In this document: positions 54,499 through 61,782 of the stretch, piece by piece
How the letters are laid out: each line of letters begins with the position of its first letter
How positions within the stretch are numbered: position 1 is the stretch's first letter
DNA from: Prevotella sp.
Lineage (GTDB): Bacteria; Bacteroidota; Bacteroidia; Bacteroidales; Bacteroidaceae
DNA: 64,000 nucleotides
Direction of reading: 5' to 3'
Assembly (NCBI GenBank): GCA_017442825.1
Contig: JAFRYZ010000030.1
Location: 38,772-102,771 of the forward strand
Notes under the pieces: model-generated
Databases searched by the model: none
Told to the model about the DNA's origin: nothing
The model's input: only the letters and a program-made list of their open reading frames with translations
Position numbers and translations under genes: made by a program

Positions 54499-55938
54499 TT
54501 AGAATTCTGCACTCTTCGGAGTGCGTGGGAATGGGATGACATCGCGGATGTTCTGCATTCCCGTGACGAAGAGGATGAGGCGTTCGAAGCCGAGTCCGAA
54601 ACCTGCATGAGGACAAGTACCCCAACGTCGTGTGTCGAGATACCACCACAACTTGTCAGTTTCCATTCCTCTGCGCTCAATCTCAGCCATTAGTTTGTCG
54701 TAGCTTTCTTCACGGACGGAACCTCCGATGATTTCGCCAATCTGCGGGAACAAAACGTCAGTGCCCTGCATGGTAGGACCAGGAGCGGCAGCACCGTTAT
54801 ATCCCATAGAACCATTGTTCTCAGTCGGCGTATTCTGTTTCATGTAGAAAGCCTTGATGGCTGTCGGATAGTCAGTCATGATGACAGGCTTCTTGAAGTG
54901 TTCTTCCACGAGATAACGCTCATGTTCGCTGGCAAGGTCATCGCCCCAGTTGCAGGGGAATTCAAACTTCTTGCCCTTCTTGATGGCTTCCTGCAGGATG
55001 TTGATGCCTTCGGTGTAGGGCAGGCGTACAAATTCCTCCTTCAGCACACCCTCCAGACGGGCGATGAGCGTCTTGTCTATCATCTTGTTCAGGAACTCAA
55101 GGTCGTCCTTGCAGTGTTCCAAAGCCCAGCGCACGCAATACTTGATGAAGTCTTCCTCCAAGTCCATCAGTCCTTGCTGGTCGAGGAAAGCCATCTCGGG
55201 TTCAATCATCCAGAACTCAGCCAGGTGGCGCGGTGTGTTGCTGTTTTCTGCACGGAAGGTCGGTCCGAAAGTATAGATGGCACCCAATGCGGTAGCACCC
55301 AGTTCTCCTTCCAGCTGTCCACTGACGGTCAGCGATGTCTGTTCGCCGAAGAAATCGTCATCGTAGATGATTTTTCCGTCCTCGTCCTTCTTCAGGTCGT
55401 AGAGGTTCTTTGTCGTCACCTGGAACATGTTGCCGGCACCCTCGCAGTCGCTGGCGGTGATGAGTGGCGTGTGGAAATAGAAAAATCCGTGCTCATGGAA
55501 ATACGTATGGATAGCCATTGCCATGTTGTGGCGGATGCGCATGACGGCGCCGAAGGTGTTGGTGCGCAGGCGCATGTGTGCATGCTGACGCATGTACTCG
55601 AACGACTGTCCCTTCTTCTGCATCGGGTAGTCGCTGCCGCAGAGTCCATATACCTCTATCGTTTTGCATTGCACTTCTGAAGCCTGTCCCTGTGCCGGAC
55701 TCTCCACGAGTGTACCTACAACGCTGATGCAGGCACCAGTGGTGATGCTCTTCAACGTCTCTTCGTCAACACTCGACGGGTCAACGACCACTTGTATGTT
55801 CTTGATGGTAGATCCGTCGTTCAATGCGATGAAATCGACAGCTTTACTACTGCGATGGGTACGCACCCATCCTTTTACGTTTATCTCTTTTCCGTAGTCG
55901 GTGCTTTGTAATGCATCGATTATCTTTGTTCTTTTCAT
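54499..55938 (-). CDS. asnS: Asparagine--tRNA ligase
   Basis: 479 aa class II synthetase. OB-fold anticodon-binding domain ([16 protein letters not shown]), motif 2 region [26 protein letters not shown] and motif 3 [16 protein letters not shown]. The ATG at 55938 ([10 protein letters not shown]) is used, since the further ATG at 55959 lies inside a palindromic repeat unit. Downstream of rluB on the same strand. Confidence 0.96.
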   Translation of the reverse strand: MKRTKIIDALQSTDYGKEINVKGWVRTHRSSKAVDFIALNDGSTIKNIQVVVDPSSVDEETLKSITTGACISVVGTLVESPAQGQASEVQCKTIEVYGLCGSDYPMQKKGQSFEYMRQHAHMRLRTNTFGAVMRIRHNMAMAIHTYFHEHGFFYFHTPLITASDCEGAGNMFQVTTKNLYDLKKDEDGKIIYDDDFFGEQTSLTVSGQLEGELGATALGAIYTFGPTFRAENSNTPRHLAEFWMIEPEMAFLDQQGLMDLEEDFIKYCVRWALEHCKDDLEFLNKMIDKTLIARLEGVLKEEFVRLPYTEGINILQEAIKKGKKFEFPCNWGDDLASEHERYLVEEHFKKPVIMTDYPTAIKAFYMKQNTPTENNGSMGYNGAAAPGPTMQGTDVLFPQIGEIIGGSVREESYDKLMAEIERRGMETDKLWWYLDTRRWGTCPHAGFGLGFERLILFVTGMQNIRDVIPFPRTPKSAEF

Positions 55939-55947
55939 CAATAATCC

Positions 55948-56016
55948 TTTAACTTCCATGCGGCAAAAAGCCGCGATAACTTCTTTTTAACTTCGCGGCG
56001 AAGCCGCATAACTTCC
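55948..56016. repeat. Tandem pair of palindromic TTTAACTTC units (copy A)
   Basis: Two adjacent units, each TTTAACTTC, then a GC-rich hairpin (GCGGC/GCCGC type), then ATAACTTC or a variant. The same kind of pair occurs at 61291-61355. It fills the gap between rluB and asnS. Confidence 0.8.
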
Positions 56017-56023
56017 ATCTCCC

Positions 56024-57451
56024 TTACTCAAACGCTCCCATGCGCAGCATGTCCACCTCCTTCTCCGTGAGGAATCGCCAGTCGCCGCGTCGCAGGTTCT
56101 TCTTAGTCAGTCCGGCGAAGAGCACACGATCGAGTTTTACGACACGGTAGCCGAGATTCTCGAAGATACGGCGTACGATGCGGTTCTTTCCCGAGTGGAT
56201 TTCTATGCCCACCTGACTCTTGTCCGTTGGACTTGCGTAGTCAATGGCATCGGCATGCACCTCGCCGTCTTCCAGCATGATGCCGTCGGCAATCTGCTGC
56301 AAGTCAGCTTGCGAAACGTTCTTGTCGAGGAAGACATGATAGACCTTCTTCTTCAAGAACTTCGGGTGCGTCAGCTTCGATGCCAAATCGCCGTCGTTGG
56401 TGAAGAGCAGTACACCCGTCGTGTTGCGGTCGAGACGTCCAACAGGATAGATACGTTCCGGACAGGCGTTCTTCACCAAGTCCATAACGGTCTTGCGTTG
56501 CTGCGGGTCGTCGCTGGTGGTTACATAGTCCTTCGGCTTGTTCAGAAGGACATACACCTTCTTTTCAATGCTGACGATTTGGTCGTGGAACAGCACCTCG
56601 TCGCTGCGCATGACCTTGGTTCCCAATTCTGTGACCACCTCGCCATTCACTTTGACAACACCAGCCTGGATGAAGTCGTCAGCTTCGCGACGGCTGCAAA
56701 CTCCGGCATTGGCGAGGAACTTGTTCAAGCGGATGGGTTCGTTCGGGTCGATATGGTCTTCCTTGTATTCAATGCGTTTCTTCATCGAATACTTGGCATT
56801 CGGGTCATAGTCGGCTGTGCGAGGACGATAGCCACCAGGACGTTGTTGGTATCCGCCGCGGTTATATCCGCCTTGCTGTCGCGGCTGATATCCGCCACGG
56901 TTATATCCACCTTGTTGTCGCGGTTGGTATCCGCCACGTTGCTGATATCCACCTTGCTGTCGAGGCTGATATCCGCCCCGTTGCTGGTATCCACCCTGAC
57001 GCGGTTGGTATCCACCTTCTGCATGATCTCCGTTATTATAGTGAGGGCGATAACCACCTTGCTGTCGTGGCTGATATCCACCCTCCTCATTCTCTCCTTG
57101 GTTGTAGCGAGGACGATAGCCGCCCTGCTGCTGTCGAGGCTGATAACCGCCCCGCGGCTGGTAGCCACCACCTTGGTTGTAGCGAGGACGATAGCCGCCC
57201 TGTTGCGGACGTTGGTTGTCGCCGTTGTGGAGTCCGGCTCCGAATCCTTCTGGACGGAATCCCCCTTCGTTGTTGTAACTGTTTCTCTCGCTGGTGTAGC
57301 TGTTCCGTGTCATTCTGATGCGCGGACGCTGTGGGCGCTGACCAGGCTGATATGCTTTCTGGTATCCCGATTGTTCCGAAGAGAAGCCCTCCCGGCTGCC
57401 CTCGTTCTGTTCAGTAGCTTGTCCTGAAACATTTTCTAATTCTTCTGACAT
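56024..57451 (-). CDS. rluB: Pseudouridine synthase RluB with an RGG/Tyr-rich N-terminal tail
   Basis: 475 aa. Residues ~20-225 are a low-complexity tail made of [11 protein letters not shown]-type repeats rich in Arg, Gly, Gln and Tyr. The S4 domain follows ([20 protein letters not shown]) and then the RsuA/RluB catalytic domain with [20 protein letters not shown] (catalytic Asp). It modifies 23S rRNA. Core sequence alone is about 240 aa, normal for the family. The tail probably binds RNA or self-associates. Rlu subtype (RluB versus RsuA/RluE) is inferred from length. Confidence 0.9.
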   Translation of the reverse strand: MSEELENVSGQATEQNEGSREGFSSEQSGYQKAYQPGQRPQRPRIRMTRNSYTSERNSYNNEGGFRPEGFGAGLHNGDNQRPQQGGYRPRYNQGGGYQPRGGYQPRQQQGGYRPRYNQGENEEGGYQPRQQGGYRPHYNNGDHAEGGYQPRQGGYQQRGGYQPRQQGGYQQRGGYQPRQQGGYNRGGYQPRQQGGYNRGGYQQRPGGYRPRTADYDPNAKYSMKKRIEYKEDHIDPNEPIRLNKFLANAGVCSRREADDFIQAGVVKVNGEVVTELGTKVMRSDEVLFHDQIVSIEKKVYVLLNKPKDYVTTSDDPQQRKTVMDLVKNACPERIYPVGRLDRNTTGVLLFTNDGDLASKLTHPKFLKKKVYHVFLDKNVSQADLQQIADGIMLEDGEVHADAIDYASPTDKSQVGIEIHSGKNRIVRRIFENLGYRVVKLDRVLFAGLTKKNLRRGDWRFLTEKEVDMLRMGAFE

Positions 57452-57503
57452 AGTTCTAATTTTTAAAAGGTTTTAATTGTCTTTTTATCAATTATTTATT
57501 GTG

Positions 57504-57566
57504 AATTGTGAATTATGAATTGTGAATTATGAATTGTCAATTGTCAATTGTCAATTATCAATTATC
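57504..57566. repeat. Nine 7-bp AATTRTS tandem repeats
   Basis: AATTGTG, AATTATG, AATTGTG, AATTATG, three AATTGTC and two AATTATC, without interruption, ending directly at the purB stop codon. Same 7-mer family as at 61637-61671 and 19940s. Confidence 0.9.
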
Positions 57567-58913
57567 TTACACTCCCGTATAGTTCTGCGGCGTTATCGCC
57601 ATCAGTTCAGCCTTCACTTCATCGCTGACGTTGAGCGTTTGTATAAAGTTATGAATCGTTTCTTCTGTCATCTTCTCGTTGGTGCGCGTCAGCGCCTTCA
57701 GCGCTTCGTAGGGGTGCGGATAAGCTTCGCGGCGCAGAATGGTCTGTATAGCTTCAGCCACCACCGCCCATGTGTTCTCCAAGTCCTCTTCCAGTTTCTG
57801 TTCGTTGAGAATCAGCTTGCGCAGACCTTTCAGCGTGCTTTGTATGGCTATGACGCCATGTCCGAGTGGCACACCTACGTTGCGCAGAACGGTAGAGTCG
57901 GTGAGGTCGCGTTGCAAACGGCTAACAGGCAATTTCTGTGCCAGAAACTGCAGAATGGCATTGGCAATGCCGAGGTTTCCCTCTGAGTTTTCAAAGTCTA
58001 TGGGGTTCACCTTATGCGGCATCGCGCTCGATCCCACCTCGCCAGCCTTGATCTTCTGTTTGAAGTACTCCATGGAGATATACATCCAGAAGTCACGGTC
58101 CAGGTCGATGATGATGGTGTGGATGCGTCGCAGGGCGTCGAAGACGCTACCCAGGTTGTCGTAGTTGCTGATCTGTGTCGTCCACTGTTCGCGCTCCAGC
58201 CCCAGTTTCTCGCTGACGAAGCGGTTGCCGAACTCGCGCCAGTCGAATTCCGGATAAGCCACATGGTGGGCGTTGTAGTTTCCCGTTGCACCACCGAACT
58301 TAGCCGTGTATTTGCAAGCTTTCAGCTGGTTCAGTTGCTCGTTCAGACGATAGACAAACACCATCACCTCCTTGCCCAGTCGGGTAGGAGAGGCAGGCTG
58401 TCCGTGAGTCTTTGCCAGCATCGACACCCCTTTCCAGTCGTCAGCATACTGCTGCAGCTGCGCTATCAGCTCCTCCACCTGCGGGATATACACCTCTTCC
58501 AGTGCCTCCTTGATGCTCAGCGGCACGCTGGTGTTGTTGATGTCTTGCGAAGTCAAACCAAAGTGGATGAACTCCTTGTATTCGTCCAACCCTCCTATGG
58601 CGTCGAACTGCTCCTTGATGAAGTATTCCACCGCCTTCACGTCGTGGTTGGTAATCTTCTCGATGTCCTTCACCCTTGCTGCATCAGTCTCGTTGAAGTT
58701 GCGGTAGATGTCGCGAAGTCTATCGAACAGTCCGTTGTCGAACGTCTTCAGCTGGGGCAAGGGCAACTCACAAAGCGTGATGAAATACTCTATTTCAACA
58801 CGTATGCGGTAGCGAATCAGTGCATATTCGGAAAAATACCCTGCCAAACTCTCTGTCTTACCCCTGTAACGACCGTCAACGGGCGATATGGCGGTCAGCA
58901 TGTCCAGTTCCAT
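57567..58913 (-). CDS. purB: Adenylosuccinate lyase
   Basis: 448 aa fumarase-superfamily enzyme of purine synthesis, acting on SAICAR and adenylosuccinate. N-terminal LTAISPVDGRYRGKT, HFGLTSQDINNTSVPLS, and the family signature GSSAMPHKVNPIDFENSEGNLG (catalytic Ser loop). First gene of the run purB-rluB-asnS. Promoter at 58976-59006. Confidence 0.97.
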   Translation of the reverse strand: MELDMLTAISPVDGRYRGKTESLAGYFSEYALIRYRIRVEIEYFITLCELPLPQLKTFDNGLFDRLRDIYRNFNETDAARVKDIEKITNHDVKAVEYFIKEQFDAIGGLDEYKEFIHFGLTSQDINNTSVPLSIKEALEEVYIPQVEELIAQLQQYADDWKGVSMLAKTHGQPASPTRLGKEVMVFVYRLNEQLNQLKACKYTAKFGGATGNYNAHHVAYPEFDWREFGNRFVSEKLGLEREQWTTQISNYDNLGSVFDALRRIHTIIIDLDRDFWMYISMEYFKQKIKAGEVGSSAMPHKVNPIDFENSEGNLGIANAILQFLAQKLPVSRLQRDLTDSTVLRNVGVPLGHGVIAIQSTLKGLRKLILNEQKLEEDLENTWAVVAEAIQTILRREAYPHPYEALKALTRTNEKMTEETIHNFIQTLNVSDEVKAELMAITPQNYTGV

Positions 58914-58975
58914 TCCTATTCTTCTATATTGTCTTTAATTGATAACCTCACGGTATGATATAAATAGCCTCGCGG

Positions 58976-59006
58976 CAAAGGTACGACAAATCGAGGACAA
59001 CACAAA
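58976..59006 (-). promoter_or_regulatory. purB promoter (-33 and -7)
   Basis: On the minus strand TTTG (59003-59006) and TACCTTTG (58976-58983) with a 19-bp spacer. The transcript start lies about 55 nt upstream of the purB ATG. A 22-bp palindrome array begins 44 bp further upstream. Confidence 0.8.
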
Positions 59007-59049
59007 GAAAAAAGTAATTTTTCTTTCGTTGTTGAGTGCAAGTAATCCT

Positions 59050-59166
59050 GTTACCGCGCATTGGTAACTTGATTACCACGCGTTGGTAATTCAGTTACCA
59101 CTATGTGGTAATCGCCTTACCACAATGCGGTAATCCGTTTACCGACAAGCGGTTATTCCATTACCC
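59050..59166. repeat. Array of 22-bp units, each TTACC-N7-GGTAA
   Basis: Five units start at 59050, 59072, 59094, 59116 and 59138, then a half unit at 59160. Each is a palindrome with arms TTACC and GGTAA (last copy GGTTA) around a 7-nt centre that differs in every copy. Spacers between units are 5 nt and also vary. The palindrome centre spacing of 22 bp is close to two helical turns. Confidence 0.92.
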
Positions 59167-59227
59167 TTGTAGTTTAACGATTTGAGTTGACTACTTTGAG
59201 TCTTATTTGTAGGTTTGGTTGACGCAA

Positions 59228-59664
59228 TTAATACTTATTTTTAATGACAGTTGATATTGAAGTATGAAGTCCATCAGTATTCCTGTAATACCCATTGAAT
59301 CTTATATCAAATGGAGTTCCATTTCCATGTAACCATCCACCAATTGTAGTTTCTACATTTCTAACAGACTCTTTAACAACATTCATTATACCTCCACTTA
59401 GATTATGCATTTCAAAATTGTAAGTATCATCTTTTATAGATATACGATTATAGGATTCTACGTGTCCCATAATAGTTCCATACACTAAAAATTGCTCTAC
59501 CCCACCTTGAAGAGTATTAATATTAAACTGACCAGAAAACCAGAAGGATAGGTTACAGATGCTATCTTATTTTTGTCGTTATAGGTGTAGGCTGTTTGGA
59601 ATTCCTCATCTGCGATTGTCTCTTTTCCTTGTATGATTCTGCCGTATTTGTCATATCTCCTCAT
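59228..59664 (-). pseudogene. RHS/YD-repeat protein remnant, frameshifted
   Basis: An ATG at 59664 opens a frame with YD-repeat marks: MRRYDKYGRIIQGKE, YTYNDKNKIASVTYPSGF. That frame stops at 59497. A second frame, open from about 59540 to 59228, continues GQFNINTLQGGVEQFLVYGT and ends with a domain of about 85 aa (no family recognised). Joining them needs one frameshift near 59535. RHS proteins are usually much longer, so both a 5' loss and a frameshift are likely. Local sequence is AT-rich. Confidence 0.6.
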
Positions 59665-59687
59665 TTTAATGCTTAGTTGTAATCTTT

Positions 59688-60299
59688 CTAATTCAAATCA
59701 TTAGGAATTGTTCCCGTCTCATCTTCTATTCCATGAAAAACATCATCAGGAAGTCCTCTGTACATGTGACTCTCGATAATGACACCATTTTTAACCGTTA
59801 TGCAACAAATCTCTGGCTCATAAAGAATCTGTGGGTAAATATACCCTCTATTCTTAATAGATCTATGAGCGACCGGAAAGAATCGTTCTACTAACTTTTC
59901 ATATTTTTCCTTTGACGGCTGAATATATTGGGGAACTAACCGATTGACTTTGTCCCATTTTACGAACTTGAAAAAGCAAGTATCCTTTCCCACTTTACAT
60001 AAACTATAGAACGGATTATTTTTAAAGTGCTCTGGATTGATAAAAGCTGAAATGACAAAGCGCTCCACACTATCATTGATTTGACAATAGTTAATGTAAA
60101 ACCGAATGGTATCAGCATCTTTCCACTTCCCGCTATCACGGTTCTTAATAAAAGAAATGTACTTTATCATTTCTTTTTCTATTGACTTATCAGACAACTC
60201 CAACACGTCCACACTTGTTGACTGCTCTCTATTATTATTACAACAACTCCATGAGACTATAGCCATAAACACCGAAAGAATATAAATCTTTATCTTCAT
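59688..60299 (-). CDS. Predicted lipoprotein of unknown function
   Basis: 203 aa from the ATG at 60299 (MKIKIYILSVFMAIVSWSC), a lipoprotein-type signal (WSCC). Mature part shows no known domain; it has LYEPEICCITVKNG and RGLPDDVFHGIEDE near the end. Alternative starts at 60302 and 60314. The gene overlaps the truncated TPR gene's end and lies beside an RHS remnant, so it may be an immunity-type or decay product gene (speculative). Confidence 0.6.
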   Translation of the reverse strand: MKIKIYILSVFMAIVSWSCCNNNREQSTSVDVLELSDKSIEKEMIKYISFIKNRDSGKWKDADTIRFYINYCQINDSVERFVISAFINPEHFKNNPFYSLCKVGKDTCFFKFVKWDKVNRLVPQYIQPSKEKYEKLVERFFPVAHRSIKNRGYIYPQILYEPEICCITVKNGVIIESHMYRGLPDDVFHGIEDETGTIPNDLN

Positions 60300-60304
60300 C
60301 ATAA

Positions 60305-60958
60305 TCACCTCCATTTTATAGGACCTTCATATGCATTTAACTGGTTTGTATGAACTTTATAATAAGAATTTGGTAAAACAAGGATGTGAACTGTTCCACA
60401 CGCTATAGCATAATCTTGCATATAACCTGTACTTTTGTACATTTGACAAACATTCTCTTTCAGAATAATTTCCGAATCAAGTTGGTTTGTTAATTCATAA
60501 GCATACGCTTGTCGCTCAATAGAAAGAATGATAGATAAAGTATCCTTTCTTAAACGGGCTATACGTTCACATTCTCTCTCTTCTTGCAACATTTCATGGG
60601 GAAGGAACTGGCTTCCAAAAATTTCTGCCATCTGTCCATGTATGCGACTAAGGAGATTGTAATCACAATCTGCCGCAGTGGTGTCTGCGCAGTCCAAGGC
60701 ATCGTGATAGCACTGGAGTGCTTGGGGGGCTTCGCCAAGATCACGATAGACACAGCCTAACAGATAATGGGCTTTCATTCGCTCATTGGCTGTACCATGG
60801 CTGTCGTAGAAGTTGACGACATCAAGCATGATGCTATCCGAAGTGAAGGGGATGTATTTGCTGTTTTGCTGTTCTGCTTCGGACAGTAAGCGGTGATACT
60901 TCTCCTTGTCAGTGCAGGACAGAAGGAGTACGACTATGAGTAAGGGTATCAGTCTCAT
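60305..60958 (-). CDS. Truncated TPR lipoprotein
   Basis: 217 aa. Lipoprotein signal with LLLSCTDKEKY, then TPR helices (MKAHYLLGCVYRDLGEAPQALQCYHDALDC). It resembles the N-terminal half of a common Bacteroidales TPR lipoprotein that is usually longer and ends in other domains. The last ~25 residues (SYYKVHTNQLNAYEGPIKWR) look foreign, so the 3' half was probably replaced or deleted. Promoter at 61022-61052. Confidence 0.6.
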   Translation of the reverse strand: MRLIPLLIVVLLLSCTDKEKYHRLLSEAEQQNSKYIPFTSDSIMLDVVNFYDSHGTANERMKAHYLLGCVYRDLGEAPQALQCYHDALDCADTTAADCDYNLLSRIHGQMAEIFGSQFLPHEMLQEERECERIARLRKDTLSIILSIERQAYAYELTNQLDSEIILKENVCQMYKSTGYMQDYAIACGTVHILVLPNSYYKVHTNQLNAYEGPIKWR

Positions 60959-61021
60959 TTTTACTTAAATGTATTGCCTTCTTTGCAGCCAAAGCATGAA
61001 GAAGTGGTATTTGTTTGTGTA

Positions 61022-61052
61022 CAAAGTTAAGAGAATTATCATAATTATCAAA
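61022..61052 (-). promoter_or_regulatory. Promoter of the truncated TPR lipoprotein
   Basis: On the minus strand TTTG (61049-61052) and TAACTTTG (61022-61029), spacer 19 bp. The -33 lies inside the first copy of the duplicated 14-mer. Confidence 0.7.
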
Positions 61053-61165
61053 AAATGATTATCAAAAAATGATAATTTGCGTTTCGCATGGCGAAACTTC
61101 GGGAGGAAGTATGGAATAGAGGTCGATAGGTTTTGTTGAAGAAATCACGCTGTTGGTTGATAAAA

Positions 61166-61198
61166 TTTGTGCGCTTGGTGCCTGTACGCTTATTTTTG
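61166..61198 (+). promoter_or_regulatory. Promoter of the 61390-63836 operon
   Basis: TTTG (61166-61169) and TATTTTTG (61191-61198), spacer 21 bp. The leader to the first start codon would be about 185 nt and contains the hairpins and palindromic units. Confidence 0.6.
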
Positions 61199-61290
61199 CA
61201 CGTGATTGGGTTTTTAATAACTCAACTTTTGGAAGTTATCGCCCCTGTGGGGCTTGGACGTTAGATATTCTCATTTGCAGATACTATTGT

Positions 61291-61355
61291 CCCTTTAACT
61301 TCGCCGCAAAGCGGCATAACTCCCTTTTAACTTCAGCCGCGTAGCGGCTAACTTC
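61291..61355. repeat. Tandem pair of palindromic TTTAACTTC units (copy B)
   Basis: First unit CTTTAACTTC with GCCGC/GCGGC hairpin and ATAACTCC; second unit TTTTAACTTC with AGCCGC/GCGGCT and AACTTC. Same design as 55948-56016, again as two adjacent units. Confidence 0.8.
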
Positions 61356-61389
61356 AGAAACTTAAATAAATTAAACATATAAAACGCTT

Positions 61390-61782
61390 ATGAAGAAAGT
61401 ATTTGTAGGATTGCTGCTTGTCATGAGCATGCAGGCGATGGCAGACGACTATGGTTATCTGACCTTTACGAAAGGCGACGGTTCTGCGCGTTCACTGGCT
61501 GTCGATGGTCTGACCATCACGTTTGCCGACGGCAAGGCAACGGTGCAGAACGCTACTGAGTCCGAAACGTTCACGTTGTCAGACCTGGCGAAGATGTTTT
61601 TCTCTGTAGATGAAGAGACGACAATGGGCATTCTTTCAATTGACAATTCACAATTGACAATTGACAATTCCGAATCCCAATGGTATTCTCTCGACGGGCT
61701 CAAGCTCAGCGGAAAACCCACCAAGACGGGTGTGTATATCGTAAAAAGTAATGGTGTAACGAAAAAGATTGCCGTAAAATGA
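61390..61782 (+). CDS. Short secreted protein with T9SS-like C-terminal tail
   Basis: 130 aa. Signal peptide MKKVFVGLLLVMSMQAMA. The end (WYSLDGLKLSGKPTKTGVYIVKSNG then KKIAVK) resembles the C-terminal sorting/anchor tails of Prevotella secreted proteins (DG..L..P.KG.YI..G.K). The middle, codons for LSIDNSQLTIDNSE, is encoded by five tandem 7-bp repeats (61637-61671). The stop overlaps the next start (ATGA). Confidence 0.75.
   Translation: MKKVFVGLLLVMSMQAMADDYGYLTFTKGDGSARSLAVDGLTITFADGKATVQNATESETFTLSDLAKMFFSVDEETTMGILSIDNSQLTIDNSESQWYSLDGLKLSGKPTKTGVYIVKSNGVTKKIAVK
61637..61671 (+). repeat. Five 7-bp CAATTGA-type repeats inside a coding sequence
   Basis: CAATTGA, CAATTCA, CAATTGA, CAATTGA, CAATTCC. 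This 7-mer is the other strand of the AATTGTC family. 35 bp; the reading frame is kept. Confidence 0.9.

Larger units (their letters stand above)
60959..61389. other. 431-bp gap between divergent genes
   Basis: Holds the minus-strand promoter (61022-61052), a duplicated 14-mer ATTATCAAAAAATG (61044-61071), a GTTTCGC/GCGAAAC hairpin (61081-61097), the plus-strand promoter (61166-61198), small hairpins AACTT/AAGTT and GCCCC/GGGGC (61224-61253), and a palindromic unit pair (61291-61355). No gene is seen. Confidence 0.7.

Noticed and set aside
56195-57427. 410-codon plus-strand frame opposite rluB
   Set aside because: Shadow of the low-complexity Arg/Gly/Gln/Tyr tail and S4 domain on the other strand; repeats such as LLSRLISA are complements of the QPRQQGG codons.
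59050-59166. Repeat array as a CRISPR
   Set aside because: Units are 22 bp with only 5-bp arms conserved and no unique spacers of 25-40 nt; no cas gene nearby.
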